The position numbers and the translations under genes are program-made. A DNA stretch of 64,000 nt from Verrucomicrobiales bacterium (GTDB taxonomy: Bacteria; Verrucomicrobiota; Verrucomicrobiia; Limisphaerales; UBA9464). The notes under the pieces were generated by a model that saw only the letters and a list, made by a program, of their open reading frames with translations, was not told where the DNA came from and did not search any database. Below are positions 42,486 through 51,805 of the stretch, piece after piece. Position 1 is the stretch's first letter. The number at the start of each line of letters is the position of its first letter. Location of the stretch: NCBI GenBank assembly GCA_027488845.1, contig JAIYBC010000046.1, forward strand, positions 1 to 64,000. The letters run 5' to 3'.

Positions 42486-43847
42486 ATGACGACGAACCGC
42501 ACCGCACGTCCCTACGGAACCCAGCAGTCAGGTCCAGCTCCGACGAAACTTCGCGGTCAACGTCTGCAGAGCCCGGCAGGTCGGCTTGGGGTCCGGCTCG
42601 CGGCAGGCTGCCTGCTGGCGGCGAGTCTGGCCCAGGCCACGGATTGGCCGGGTTGGCGTGGGCCTGCCCGGGATGGCCATGCGCCCGCGGGCACCTCGCC
42701 GCTGGAATCCCTCCCCAACGAGCCCAAGGTCGTCTGGCGGCTGAAGGTCGGTGACGGCCTGGCGGCGCCCATCGTGGCTGGCGACAGGGTGTACCACCTC
42801 GATGCCGTAGCCGGACGGGAGGTCGTCCATGCGGTGCGACGCGACACGGGCGAGGTGGTCTGGACCACGCCGTTGGACGACGGCTTCCGCAACGGCCAGA
42901 CGGCGCCCGGCCCGCGTTGCACGCCCTTGCTGGACGGCGACAGGCTGTATGCGCAGTCGTGCAAGGGCGAGTTGCAGTGCCTCTCGGCCGCCGACGGCAC
43001 GGTGCGGTGGCGCGTCGGTTTCACGAAGGAGTTCCATGCGGTCGCACCAGCGGAAAGCGGCGTCCGCAAGGGCGCGCAGCGGCACGGGTTCACCGCGAGC
43101 CCGTGGATCGACGGGGACCGGCTGATCGTGCTTGTTGGCGACCCGGAGGGCGCGGGCGTGGTGTGCTTCGACAAGCGGACCGGCGCCGTGCTTTGGAGAT
43201 CCACCAACGACCACGCCGCCAACGCCGCGCCGATCACCGCAGCCATCCCCGGCAGCCCGCGGCGCCAAGTGCTCGCGTTCACGGTCGAGGGGTTCATCGG
43301 CCTCGACCTGGAGGACGGGCACCTCCTGTGGCGCATACCGGTGACGACCACGTACGGACGCCACGTGACCACGCCCATCGTGGTGGGGAACGTCGCCATG
43401 GTGGCCTCGAAAGAGGAGCCGCTCATGGGTGTGGAGCTGAAGCCCTCGGCCGACGGGCGCGAATGCGCGGCCGAGGTGAAATGGGTGGGCAGGGACCTCC
43501 AGGTGAACTTCTCAAGCCCGGTTGCCGTCGGCGGCCACGTGTACGGTCTCGGGCCGGGACAGAACCTGTTCTGCGTCGACGCCCGGACCGGCGAGACGCG
43601 TTGGTCCAAGGCGGGCTTCACCGACAAGCCTGCGGAGAAGGCCCACCTGGCGATCGTGGCGGTCGGCGACCGGCTCCTGCTGTTGACCGAGACCGGCGAA
43701 CTGGTGTTGGTGCCGGCCGATCCGTCTGGGTATCGCGAACTCGGTCGGGTGCAGGTCTGCGGGGCGAACTGGTGCAACCCGGCCTACGCCGACGGCCGGG
43801 TTTACCTGCGCGACAGCCGCGAACTGCTGTGCCTCCAGTTGAAGTGA
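42486..43847 (+). CDS. Exported PQQ-like beta-propeller protein
   Basis: A 453-aa protein with a basic N-terminal region, a hydrophobic signal (about residues 33-51, LGVRLAAGCLLAASLAQA) and a propeller of PQQ/quinoprotein-type blades, each with a GD-x-VY/LY...G-x-x-W pattern (for example DAVAGREVVHAVRRDTGEVVW). Such proteins are BamB-like scaffolds or, when exported and alone, sugar or alcohol dehydrogenase relatives; no PQQ-ligating catalytic residues are evident to me, so a structural role is likelier. Verrucomicrobiota and Planctomycetota hold many copies. Convergent with the stand-alone receiver gene, 31 bases apart. Confidence 0.85.
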   Translation: MTTNRTARPYGTQQSGPAPTKLRGQRLQSPAGRLGVRLAAGCLLAASLAQATDWPGWRGPARDGHAPAGTSPLESLPNEPKVVWRLKVGDGLAAPIVAGDRVYHLDAVAGREVVHAVRRDTGEVVWTTPLDDGFRNGQTAPGPRCTPLLDGDRLYAQSCKGELQCLSAADGTVRWRVGFTKEFHAVAPAESGVRKGAQRHGFTASPWIDGDRLIVLVGDPEGAGVVCFDKRTGAVLWRSTNDHAANAAPITAAIPGSPRRQVLAFTVEGFIGLDLEDGHLLWRIPVTTTYGRHVTTPIVVGNVAMVASKEEPLMGVELKPSADGRECAAEVKWVGRDLQVNFSSPVAVGGHVYGLGPGQNLFCVDARTGETRWSKAGFTDKPAEKAHLAIVAVGDRLLLLTETGELVLVPADPSGYRELGRVQVCGANWCNPAYADGRVYLRDSRELLCLQLK

Positions 43848-43878
43848 ACGGGACGTGTGTCGCCTTCGGCCGCAGCGA

Positions 43879-44289
43879 TCAGGCTCCGGCCTTCGCGGCG
43901 GTGCGGGTCCGGCTGGCGGTGTGGACGATCTCCAGCAGCTGGGCGATGCGGAACGGCTTGCTGATGAAGTCGAAGGCCCCGGCCGCGCGGATTGCCGCCA
44001 CGTCCTTCTCCTGCGCGTGGGCCGAGACGATGACCACCGGCACTTCCGGATGGTTCCGACGGAAGTGGTCCAGCACCTCGAATCCATCCTTCCCGGGCAT
44101 CCACAGATCCACCAGGGCCGCCTCGTAGCCGCCATGGGCCAAGGCGATGGCCTCGATGCCGTCCGCCGCCGCCGTGACCTCGAACCCTTCCCGGCGGAGG
44201 TTGTAGGTCAGGAGGTTCCGGATCGGTCCGTCATCCTCGACGACCAGCAGCGTACGCCTGGGATTCGAAGACGCGCTCACGGAGCCCAT
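43879..44289 (-). CDS. Stand-alone receiver related to the NtrC-type regulators
   Basis: A 136-aa receiver: acidic pair EDD (18-20), phospho-acceptor Asp61 in ALVDLWMPGKDG, Ser switch in IVSAHAQ, Lys in FISKPF. Its sequence is much closer to the receivers of the two NtrC-like regulators (shared HPEVPVV.VSAHA and ..KPF...LL.IV blocks) than to the Rcp-like protein, as if the AAA+ and DNA-binding parts had been lost. It may be a phosphate sink or a shuttle for the same kinases. ATG 44289 lies right behind a GGAAGGGA string. Confidence 0.85.
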   Translation of the reverse strand: MGSVSASSNPRRTLLVVEDDGPIRNLLTYNLRREGFEVTAAADGIEAIALAHGGYEAALVDLWMPGKDGFEVLDHFRRNHPEVPVVIVSAHAQEKDVAAIRAAGAFDFISKPFRIAQLLEIVHTASRTRTAAKAGA

Positions 44290-44549
44290 TCCCTTCCGGC
44301 ATACCGCATTTTTTTCAATCCGCTGGGGGAAATGAAGCCCCCTGTCGGCCGTCGCCCCGGGCAAGGGACGGCCAGTTCGTGTATTTTTTCCACGGTCGTG
44401 AATTTGTTACACAGGAAGGAACTACCCTCCCCGTCCTCGATGCGATGCCGCACCGCGGAATCATGGGGATTGTCCCGGACGGAGGGACAATGGGGATCCT
44501 GGGTGGTCATGACCTCCCCGGCCCAGCACCCTCCTTGCCATGAGGTCGC
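44290..44549. other. A/T-rich intergenic region upstream of the receiver gene
   Basis: 260 bases without a gene. It contains runs of T and A unusual for this window (a 7-base T tract at 44309, another T tract near 44385, then GTGAATTTGTTACAC) and probably houses the minus-strand promoter of the receiver. A near sigma-54 match there has GG and GC only 9 bases apart. I see no RNA gene. Confidence 0.4.
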
Positions 44550-47500
44550 TCAGTCTTTCGCGGCCTTCCAGAGGACGAGTCGGTCGTCGCGGCCGATGAG
44601 GGCGAGGGCCCGGTCGCCGGGCGCCAACGCGAGGGTGTTGTGGACGAGGGATTCCACCGCCAACGACCCGGCCACCCGGCCGGTGCCGAGGTGCAGGAAA
44701 TGGATGCGGCGGAAGTCCGACACCAGGAGCGTCCGGCCGTCGCCGGAAAACCGCAGCGGCCCGATCGAGTCGAACTCGTCCCATTCCTCGCGGAGCTTGA
44801 GGCTTGGGTACTCCCAGAGACGCAGCACCCCACCCTCGTCGCCGGTGGCCAGCCAACGGCGATCGGCGGACAGCTCGATCGACGACGGCGGGGCGCGGTG
44901 ACCTTGCAGCCGGGCAAGCCGGCGTCCGCTCCGGGCGTCATGGAGTTCGATGGCGAAGGCGTCGGCGATGACCGCGATCACGCCATCGGGCAGGATCCAG
45001 AACTCGCAGTCGCAACGGGCCTTGTCCTCCAGCGGGGGAAGCAGCCGTCCATCGGCCACGTTCCAGATCCGGATCTCCCCACCGTCCCGCTGCTCGGCGA
45101 GGATGCCGGAGTCCGCGTCGAACCGGTGCCGCAGCGGCGGCGGACCACCCGCCTTGAGCGCCTCGATGTCCACCGGCGGGGCCGCCAGCGGCCGCAGGTC
45201 ATTGGCCGAAACCCGGCGGATCCGGGCCGAACCTTCGTCGAGCAGATAGAGGGTCCCACGGTCCGTGGAGAGGCCCAGCGGCACCACGGGACCATCGAGG
45301 CGCGCCAACTCGGAACGGTCCCCGACGTCGACCAGCCGGATTCCACCGCCCCCCTTCTCCTCGACCAGCAGCGCGGTCCCCGACGGAGTGAACTCGAGGA
45401 GGTTGCCCTGGAAGGTCCGTTCGTTCCTCCCGATGCGTTCCGGGTCCACGGGCCATTGCCGCACGCCCTGGTCGCGCGTGGTGCTGTAGAGGCTTCGTCC
45501 GTCGGGCGACCAGGCGACGTCCCAGACCTGGTCCGCCGGGCCGCGCAGCACCTGCCGCGGCTCGAGCGTGAAGGCGTCCCAGACGCGCAGCACATGGTCG
45601 CCGCCCGCAGTGGCGAGGAGACGGCCGTCCGGCGAAAACGCCGCGGCGCCGAGCGTGGTGCCGCCGTGTGCGTTCCGGCCCGCGACGACGACCCTCCGGG
45701 ACGGGTCCCAAAGCCGGAGTTCCCCGTTGAAGCCCGCCGAGACCAGCCGTGATCCGTCCGGGGAGAACCGCATGGCCACCACGGGCCCCACCGGTCCCAT
45801 CTCGCCTTCCGCGTCCATCGAGGGCCAACGCCACAGCCGGAGCCGATCCCCGAAGGTGCCGGTTGCCAGGCGGCCACCGTCGGGGGAGAAGGCGGCGCGA
45901 CGGCCGGTCCCCGGAAGCGTCCTCGGACGGTCCATCCCGGGATCGCGCCATTCCATCGAGCCGTCCACGGACCAGAACCGGGCCTCGGTCTGGGTGAGGA
46001 GCCCTTCGCCGGAAGGCATCGGCACCAGCGCCTGCGAGGGCGGGGCGGGAACCATCCGGTGGCCGCCGTCCTTGAGGTCGATCACCATGGCCCCGGTCCG
46101 GACGGCATCCACCGCGACCAGGCGGTCCAGCCCCGGCAACCGGGCCAGCGCGAACCACTGGTGTCCCTCCCCGACGCTCCATCGGCGCAGGACCCGGAAC
46201 GTCGTGGCATCCCACTCCTGCACCGTCCCGTCCCAGGAGGCGGAGGCGACCGTCCGTCCGTCGGGCGAGGGCGAGACCGCCACCACCGTGGCCGTGTGGC
46301 CGGTGAATCCACCGGGACTGTCGCCCTCGGCGGCCGCGGAGAGGATCCCCCATTCCAGTCCGCGCAGGTCCGGCGCGCCGCGTTCCGGACGGTGGCGGGC
46401 CAGCAGTCGGCGGGCGGCGTCGAGGTCGTCGCGTTCCAGCGCCGTGGCGGCGAGGGCCATGTCGGCGGCGTAGAGGTTGTCCCGGAGCCGCGTCCCCGCC
46501 GCGGTCAGACGCCGGTTCGAACGGACCTCGGCCGCGACCAGGCCCACGACCAGGAGCAGGGCGACGGAGACCGCCGTCGCGAAGCCCGGATTGCGGCGCA
46601 CCCAAAGCGCAGCCGCCTCCACCAGGGACATCGGCCGTGCCTGGATCGGAAGGCCCTGCAGCCACGCCGTCAGGTCCGCCCCGAATTCGCGGACGGATCC
46701 GTAGCGCCGGGCGGGGTCCTTGGAGAGGGCCTTGATGCAGACCACCTCCAGGTCCCGCGGCACGCCCGGACGGTGATGCGAGGGAGGCTGGGGCTCGGTG
46801 TCGACGATCCGCCGCATGAGGACGGCGATGCCTTCGGCCTCGAACGGCGGGCGGCCGGCCAGCAGTTCGTAGAGGATCGCGCCCAGCGCATACTGGTCGC
46901 TGGCGGTGGTGGCGGCCCGGGCGTCCGCGGAGACCACCTCCGGCGCCAGGTAGTGGGGCGTGCCGAGGACCGACACCGTGCGGGTGAGGCGGCTGTCCGA
47001 GGCCAGCGCGCGGGCGAGTCCGAAGTCGGCGACGTAGGCGCGATCGAGGTCGTCGAAGAGCACGTTGCCCGGCTTGAGGTCGCGGTGGAGGACGCCGTGC
47101 TCGTGGGCGAACCGGACGGCCTCCGCGAGCCCCACGAGCAGGGACGCGACCGCTCGCCAATCGCCGGCATAGCGGTCCCGGCGCTCCGCCAACGTGCCGC
47201 CGGTGGCCAGCTTCATGGTGAACCACGGCAGGCCGTCGAGCTCGCCGGATTCATAGACCGGCAGGATCGCCGGATGTTCCAACGACGCGAGCGTGCGGGC
47301 CTCCTGACGGAAGCGGACCAGCATCTCGGGCGAATCGAGGGCCTGGGGCCGGAGCATCTTCAGGGCGACCTCTCTCGGCGGATCGGCCTGGACGGCCCGA
47401 TAGACCACGCCCATCCCGCCGCGGGCGATCTCGGCCTCCACGCGGTGTCCCTCCACGCCGAGCATCCCTCCCGGCGTGGAGAGCGGCGGGATGACGAGGG

Positions 47501-47582
47501 CGTCCCCGAGCAGGCACCGCGCGCAGAGTCCGCCGGGGAGACGGCGGCCCGTGCCGAGGCAGCGGGGACAGTGTTCGGGCAT
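44550..47582 (-). CDS. Serine/threonine protein kinase with WD40 repeats
   Basis: A 1010-aa membrane-spanning kinase. A zinc-ribbon-like pair CPRC...CARC (residues 5-23) precedes a complete Hanks-type kinase domain: glycine loop ARGGMGVV, Lys75, HRDLKPGN with Asp168, DFG (186-188), GTPHYLAPE. One membrane segment at about 333-352 leads to an outside WD40 propeller (about 420-1005). The ATG has an AAGGA Shine-Dalgarno and lies 17 bases after the ECF sigma factor stop, so the pair forms one unit. In this phylum such sigma factor-kinase pairs are common; the target is unknown. Confidence 0.93.
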   Translation of the reverse strand: MPEHCPRCLGTGRRLPGGLCARCLLGDALVIPPLSTPGGMLGVEGHRVEAEIARGGMGVVYRAVQADPPREVALKMLRPQALDSPEMLVRFRQEARTLASLEHPAILPVYESGELDGLPWFTMKLATGGTLAERRDRYAGDWRAVASLLVGLAEAVRFAHEHGVLHRDLKPGNVLFDDLDRAYVADFGLARALASDSRLTRTVSVLGTPHYLAPEVVSADARAATTASDQYALGAILYELLAGRPPFEAEGIAVLMRRIVDTEPQPPSHHRPGVPRDLEVVCIKALSKDPARRYGSVREFGADLTAWLQGLPIQARPMSLVEAAALWVRRNPGFATAVSVALLLVVGLVAAEVRSNRRLTAAGTRLRDNLYAADMALAATALERDDLDAARRLLARHRPERGAPDLRGLEWGILSAAAEGDSPGGFTGHTATVVAVSPSPDGRTVASASWDGTVQEWDATTFRVLRRWSVGEGHQWFALARLPGLDRLVAVDAVRTGAMVIDLKDGGHRMVPAPPSQALVPMPSGEGLLTQTEARFWSVDGSMEWRDPGMDRPRTLPGTGRRAAFSPDGGRLATGTFGDRLRLWRWPSMDAEGEMGPVGPVVAMRFSPDGSRLVSAGFNGELRLWDPSRRVVVAGRNAHGGTTLGAAAFSPDGRLLATAGGDHVLRVWDAFTLEPRQVLRGPADQVWDVAWSPDGRSLYSTTRDQGVRQWPVDPERIGRNERTFQGNLLEFTPSGTALLVEEKGGGGIRLVDVGDRSELARLDGPVVPLGLSTDRGTLYLLDEGSARIRRVSANDLRPLAAPPVDIEALKAGGPPPLRHRFDADSGILAEQRDGGEIRIWNVADGRLLPPLEDKARCDCEFWILPDGVIAVIADAFAIELHDARSGRRLARLQGHRAPPSSIELSADRRWLATGDEGGVLRLWEYPSLKLREEWDEFDSIGPLRFSGDGRTLLVSDFRRIHFLHLGTGRVAGSLAVESLVHNTLALAPGDRALALIGRDDRLVLWKAAKD

Positions 47583-47599
47583 CTGGGTTTCCTTCGTGG

Positions 47600-48346
47600 T
47601 CAGCGGCCCCGGGTTTCGCCGGAATCCGGATTCCGGAACCCGACGCCGGCCAGGACGGAATGGAGGTGCCGCATCTCGACGTCGATCTCGTGGGGCGCGG
47701 AGACGGTCCGGGCCACCTCGGCGCGGAGGGCGTTGCGGAAGCGGGCCCGCAGGCGATGGACCTCGGACTTGGCGGCCGGGACGGACATCCCCAGCGACTG
47801 GGCGAGCACCTCGTAGGAGGGCGGTTCGGCGGCGACGGGCAGGAAGGGCACCAGGCGTTCGAACGTGGCCGCCTTCCCGGAATCGCGGGCCTCGAGGGCC
47901 ACGGCCTCGAGCGCGTTCTCCACGATGCGCACGGCCCAGTCCCGGTCGAACTGGTCGGCGGCGTCGTCCGGGATCCCGGGCACGAACTCCATCCCCGACT
48001 CCATCAGCTCATCGAGGCTCACCGGGAGCTGGCCCCCTCCGCGTTTGCCGGCGGATCCGCGTCGGCGCAGGTCGGCGATGTGGTGCTTCAAGGCCCCGAG
48101 CAGGAAGGACCGGAAGCGGCCCTGCGTCGGTTCGGCACGGCGCCAGGCCCGGGACGCGAGCAGCCGGAGGAAGAATTCCTGGGCCACCTCCTCGGCATCC
48201 TGCGCAGGCACGCCGGTCCAGCGGATGAAATCCAGCACTGCGGGACGGTAGGAACGGCAGAACCGCTCCAGGGCCTCCTCCGCGGCCGGACCTCCGTTCA
48301 GGCTGGCCCTCGCCAGCACGCTCCAATGGGTCTCCGGAAAATCCAA
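47600..48346 (-). CDS. ECF-type RNA polymerase sigma factor
   Basis: A 248-aa sigma-70 family factor with region 2 (about residues 25-95, including DAEEVAQEFFLRLL and GRFRSFLLGALKHHIADLRR) and region 4 (about 170-225, YEVLAQSLGMSVPAAKSEVHRLRARF). The long insert between them (about 100-165) and the N-terminal WSVLARA pattern fit the planctomycete/verrucomicrobial ECF group that neighbours serine/threonine kinases. The start is TTG at 48346, a rare codon here. It likely directs transcription of its own operon; the kinase downstream may control it by phosphorylation. No anti-sigma factor is encoded nearby. Confidence 0.9.
   Translation of the reverse strand: MDFPETHWSVLARASLNGGPAAEEALERFCRSYRPAVLDFIRWTGVPAQDAEEVAQEFFLRLLASRAWRRAEPTQGRFRSFLLGALKHHIADLRRRGSAGKRGGGQLPVSLDELMESGMEFVPGIPDDAADQFDRDWAVRIVENALEAVALEARDSGKAATFERLVPFLPVAAEPPSYEVLAQSLGMSVPAAKSEVHRLRARFRNALRAEVARTVSAPHEIDVEMRHLHSVLAGVGFRNPDSGETRGR
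47619..47636. repeat. Perfect 18-base palindrome at the sigma factor 3' end
   Basis: CCGGAATCCGGATTCCGG is its own reverse complement. It lies within the last codons of the ECF gene (encoding GFRNPDSGE), 37 bases before the kinase start. It could be a protein-binding site or an RNA stem influencing the kinase, or simply a codon coincidence. Confidence 0.5.
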
Positions 48347-48455
48347 CGCGCGAAAGCCTGTCGCAGCGGACGCCGTGGATTCAATGTCCCATCACGGAAA
48401 GGGGGCGGAACCCCGGTTGACTTCCGCCGAATCCGGTCAAAGTAGGGATCCAGAC

Positions 48456-49142
48456 GTGTCCGCCCCATCCTCAACCCAGAACGCTCCCCTGCTGCGGGCC
48501 ATCGACGTGCGCAAGGCCTACGCGGGACGTCCCATCCTCGCCGGGGTCTCGCTCGACGTCGCCCCCGGGGAGCGGGTCGCCCTGACCGGCCCTTCCGGTT
48601 CGGGGAAGACCACGCTGCTGAACCTGCTCGGCGGCGTGGACCGCGCGGACTCGGGCCGCATCCTGTTCGAAGGCCGGGACACGGGCCTGCTCGACGGGGA
48701 CGGCCTCTCCGCGCTGCGGCGGACGGCGTTCGGGACGGTCTTCCAGTTCTTCCACCTCCTTCCGACGCTGACCGCCGCGGAGAACGTCGAGCTGCCTCTC
48801 CAGCTGAACGGCATGCCCGCCGGGGAACGTGCGGCGCGGGTCCGGGGACTGCTCGAACGGGTCGGCGTGGCGCATCGCGCGGATGCCATGCCGGGCCAGA
48901 TGTCGGGTGGCGAGATGCAGCGTGTCGCCATCGCTCGCGCGGTCGCCCACCGTCCACGCCTGCTCCTCGCCGACGAACCCACCGGCAACCTGGACTCGAT
49001 GAACGGCACCCGGATCCTGGAACTCCTGCGCGAGATCACCGACGAGACCGCCACCGCCCTCGTGCTCGTCACCCACAGCGCCGAGGCCGCCGGCATCTGC
49101 CACCGCGAGGTCCGCCTGCGCGACGGACTCGTCGCCGGATGA
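48456..49142 (+). CDS. ABC transporter ATP-binding protein, LolD/MacB type
   Basis: A 228-aa ATPase of an export or lipoprotein-release system: Walker A GPSGSGKT (residues 45-52), signature MSGGEMQR (about 149-156), Walker B LLLADEPTGNLD. GTG 48456 is chosen because the conserved domain starts shortly after and a TTGACT/TAGGGA box pair sits just upstream in the divergent gap with the sigma factor gene; an earlier ATG at 48375 would add 27 unlikely residues. It is followed by its permease 10 bases on. Together with the AttH-like protein it resembles AttEFGH-type systems. Confidence 0.93.
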   Translation: MSAPSSTQNAPLLRAIDVRKAYAGRPILAGVSLDVAPGERVALTGPSGSGKTTLLNLLGGVDRADSGRILFEGRDTGLLDGDGLSALRRTAFGTVFQFFHLLPTLTAAENVELPLQLNGMPAGERAARVRGLLERVGVAHRADAMPGQMSGGEMQRVAIARAVAHRPRLLLADEPTGNLDSMNGTRILELLREITDETATALVLVTHSAEAAGICHREVRLRDGLVAG

Positions 49143-49152
49143 CCCCGAGCCG

Positions 49153-51804
49153 ATGATCCCCGGCCTCCATCGCCTGCTCTGGACGCGGTTCACCTGGCGG
49201 CACGTCCTCCTCGCTCCCGGCTCGTCGCTGCTCCTGGCGTCGATCCTGGCCCTCGGCGTGGCCGTGTACCTCTCCATCCGGCTCGCCAACCGGGCCGCCG
49301 TCTCCGGCTTCCAGAACTTCACCGACCTCATCACCGCCGAGAGCGACGGCCTGGTCACCGCTCCGGCCGGAAGCCTTCCGGAATCGGTCCTGAGGGAGCT
49401 GCGCTCGGCGTTCGGCCCCATGCCGGTCCACCTCGTCCCGGTGCTCGAGACCACCGCCGCGCGCCCGCCGGCCCCCGGCGTCGCACGGACCATCGGCGAC
49501 CGCGAGACGTTCCAGATCCTCGGCGTGGACCTGATCGGCGTGCAGAACCTCCCGGCCGCTCGGAACGCGGACCGCTCCTGGTTCGCACAGGAGGCGTCCG
49601 AAGGGGCCACGTCCGCCGGCGCCGATCCGGAGGCGTTCTGGCGGCGATTCCGCGATCCCCGCGGCGTCTTCATCCCGGAGGCGCTCGCCCGCCGCGACGG
49701 CATCCGGCCCGGCGGCTCCCTGCGCCTGATCCTCAACGAGACGGTCGTCGAGCTGCGCGTCACCGGGATCCTGCCCGCCGATCCCGGGCGTCCCGCGGCG
49801 CCGGAGACGCTGCTGGTGATGGACCTGCCTGCGTTGCAGGAGCTGACGGGCAGGACGGGGCGGCTGGACCGTGTGGAGTTCGTCCTGCCCGAAGGCCCCG
49901 ACCGTGCGGCCCGGTGGGAGCTGCTGCGCCAGGATCTGGAACGGCTCGGCGAAGGACGTTGGACCGTGGGCACCCCGGCCGACCGACGGGACAGCGCCGC
50001 GATGATGACCCGAGCGTTCCGGCTCAACCTGACCGTGCTGTCGCTGCTGGCGCTGCTGGTCGGTCTCTACCTCGTGGTCCAGGCGCTCGACGGCGCGGTG
50101 ATCCGCCGGCGCGAGGAGATCGCTGTCCTCCGCGCGCTCGGCGTCGAGGCAGGATCGGTCCGTCGAGCCTGGCTGCTGGAGGCGGCGATGCTCGGATTGG
50201 TCGGCGGCGGCATGGGAACCCTGCTGGGCTGGCTGGGGGCGCAGGCCGCGGTGCGCGTGGTGGGGCAGACCGTGAACGCGCTCTACCACGCCACCTCCGT
50301 CCGTTCCGCGCATCCCGAGCCGCTGGAGATCGCAGGCGCGCTCGTGCTTTCCGTCGTGAGCAGCGTGGCCGCCGGCTGGTGGCCGGCCCGGGCCGCGGCC
50401 GCGACGCCGCCGGCACAGCTGCTCGGGCGCGGACGCGCCGCGACGCCCCGTCCTCCGGCGCGGTGGACCGCCCCCGCGGCCCTCGCTTTGGCCGTCGTCG
50501 GCGCCCTGCTCTGCCTGCTGCCACCGGTGCGTTTCGAAGGCGGCGGCAGGCTCTCCCTCGCGGCCTTCGCGGCGGCCCTCTGTTGGCTGCTCGCGGCGGG
50601 CTTCGCCGCGGGACTGGTCCCGCCGACGATCGCGCGGGCGCTCGCCCCGCTCGGTGCGTTCTCGGTCCCGCTTCGTCTCGCCCTCGGACACCTGCGCCAT
50701 CCGACCGGACGCCATCGGCTCGCGATCGCCGGTCTCGCCTGCGCGGTGGCCATGACCGCGGGCATGGCGATCCTCGTCGGCAGCTTCGACACCACGATGC
50801 GCGGCTGGATCGAACGCACGTTCATGGCCGACCTGTACGTCTCCAGCGACGGCGCCCAGAGCGCCTCCACCCAGAACCGCATGCGGTCGCGGACCTGGCG
50901 TGCGATCGCCGGGGACCCCGCGGTGCTCGAGGCCAACGTCGTCCAGGTCCAGGACATCCGGCTCCCCGGCGGCAGCACGCTCCTCGTCGGCGGAAGCCCC
51001 GGGTTCATGCAACGTCACGCGCGCATCGCCTGGCGCGAGGAACCGCTGGACGACCGCCTCTACGACCCGGCGCGCAACCGCGGGCTGGCCATCGCCAGCG
51101 AGAGCTTCTCCCGGCGCTTCCAGCTCGGACGCGGCGACCGACTCACCGTCCCGACGCCAACCGGTCCCAAGGAGCTGACGTTGGCCGGGATCTTCTCGGA
51201 CTACGGCAACGAACGGGGCTCCCTCGTGGTGCAACGCGAGGACCTCGCGCTCTGGTTCGAGGACGAACAGGCCACCAGCGTGATCGTGAAGCTGCGGCCG
51301 GACGCCGACGCCGAGGCGGTCCGCGCGCGTTGGGTGGCCGCGGAACCCGGGCTTGCGGTCTTCACCAACCCGCACCTCCGCTCGGAGGCGCTCCGGATCT
51401 TCCGCCAGACGTTCGCCATCACCCACGCGTTGGAGATCATCGGCATCGCCGTGTCGGTGGCCGGCCTTGCCTTCACCCTCGCCAGCCTGCTGTGGGAACG
51501 CCGACCCGACCTGACCGTCCTCCGTGCCCTCGGCGTGCGGCACCTTGAGCTCGCCGCCGCCGCGGCCATCGAAGGCGTCCTGACCGCCCTGGTCGGCGTG
51601 CTCGCCGGACTGGCCGCCAGCCTCGCGCTCGGATGGTTGCTCATCCACCGGGTCAACGTGCAGACGTTCGGCTGGACCCTGGAGACACACATCCCGGGAG
51701 GTTGGCTCATCGCGCTGGGGACGCTCGTCCTGCTCATGGCCGCCGCGACCGGCTGGGGTGTCGGACGTTGGGGCGCCGACCTGCCGGCGGAACGCGAGGA
51801 ATGA
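49153..51804 (+). CDS. FtsX-type ABC transporter permease
   Basis: An 883-aa permease with two FtsX/MacB units in one chain: an N-terminal membrane helix (about residues 16-38), a large periplasmic domain (about 40-290), three helices, two more long hydrophobic segments (about 440-500), a second periplasmic domain (about 540-750) and three final helices. This duplicated layout is typical of permeases that extrude or release lipophilic substrates rather than import. It starts 10 bases after the ATPase stop and ends 1 base before the AttH-like gene, so the three are one operon. Confidence 0.92.
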   Translation: MIPGLHRLLWTRFTWRHVLLAPGSSLLLASILALGVAVYLSIRLANRAAVSGFQNFTDLITAESDGLVTAPAGSLPESVLRELRSAFGPMPVHLVPVLETTAARPPAPGVARTIGDRETFQILGVDLIGVQNLPAARNADRSWFAQEASEGATSAGADPEAFWRRFRDPRGVFIPEALARRDGIRPGGSLRLILNETVVELRVTGILPADPGRPAAPETLLVMDLPALQELTGRTGRLDRVEFVLPEGPDRAARWELLRQDLERLGEGRWTVGTPADRRDSAAMMTRAFRLNLTVLSLLALLVGLYLVVQALDGAVIRRREEIAVLRALGVEAGSVRRAWLLEAAMLGLVGGGMGTLLGWLGAQAAVRVVGQTVNALYHATSVRSAHPEPLEIAGALVLSVVSSVAAGWWPARAAAATPPAQLLGRGRAATPRPPARWTAPAALALAVVGALLCLLPPVRFEGGGRLSLAAFAAALCWLLAAGFAAGLVPPTIARALAPLGAFSVPLRLALGHLRHPTGRHRLAIAGLACAVAMTAGMAILVGSFDTTMRGWIERTFMADLYVSSDGAQSASTQNRMRSRTWRAIAGDPAVLEANVVQVQDIRLPGGSTLLVGGSPGFMQRHARIAWREEPLDDRLYDPARNRGLAIASESFSRRFQLGRGDRLTVPTPTGPKELTLAGIFSDYGNERGSLVVQREDLALWFEDEQATSVIVKLRPDADAEAVRARWVAAEPGLAVFTNPHLRSEALRIFRQTFAITHALEIIGIAVSVAGLAFTLASLLWERRPDLTVLRALGVRHLELAAAAAIEGVLTALVGVLAGLAASLALGWLLIHRVNVQTFGWTLETHIPGGWLIALGTLVLLMAAATGWGVGRWGADLPAEREE

Positions 51805-51805
51805 C

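Noticed and set aside
44355-44375. Possible sigma-54 promoter upstream of the stand-alone receiver
   Set aside because: CTGGCCGTCCCTTGC has GG and GC 9 bases apart instead of 10, a spacing that normally abolishes activity.
44550-47582. WD40 kinase as an NLR-like or conflict-system protein
   Set aside because: It has a standard Hanks kinase, one membrane helix and a WD40 tail, no NTPase or effector domain, and sits with an ECF factor as is usual in this phylum.
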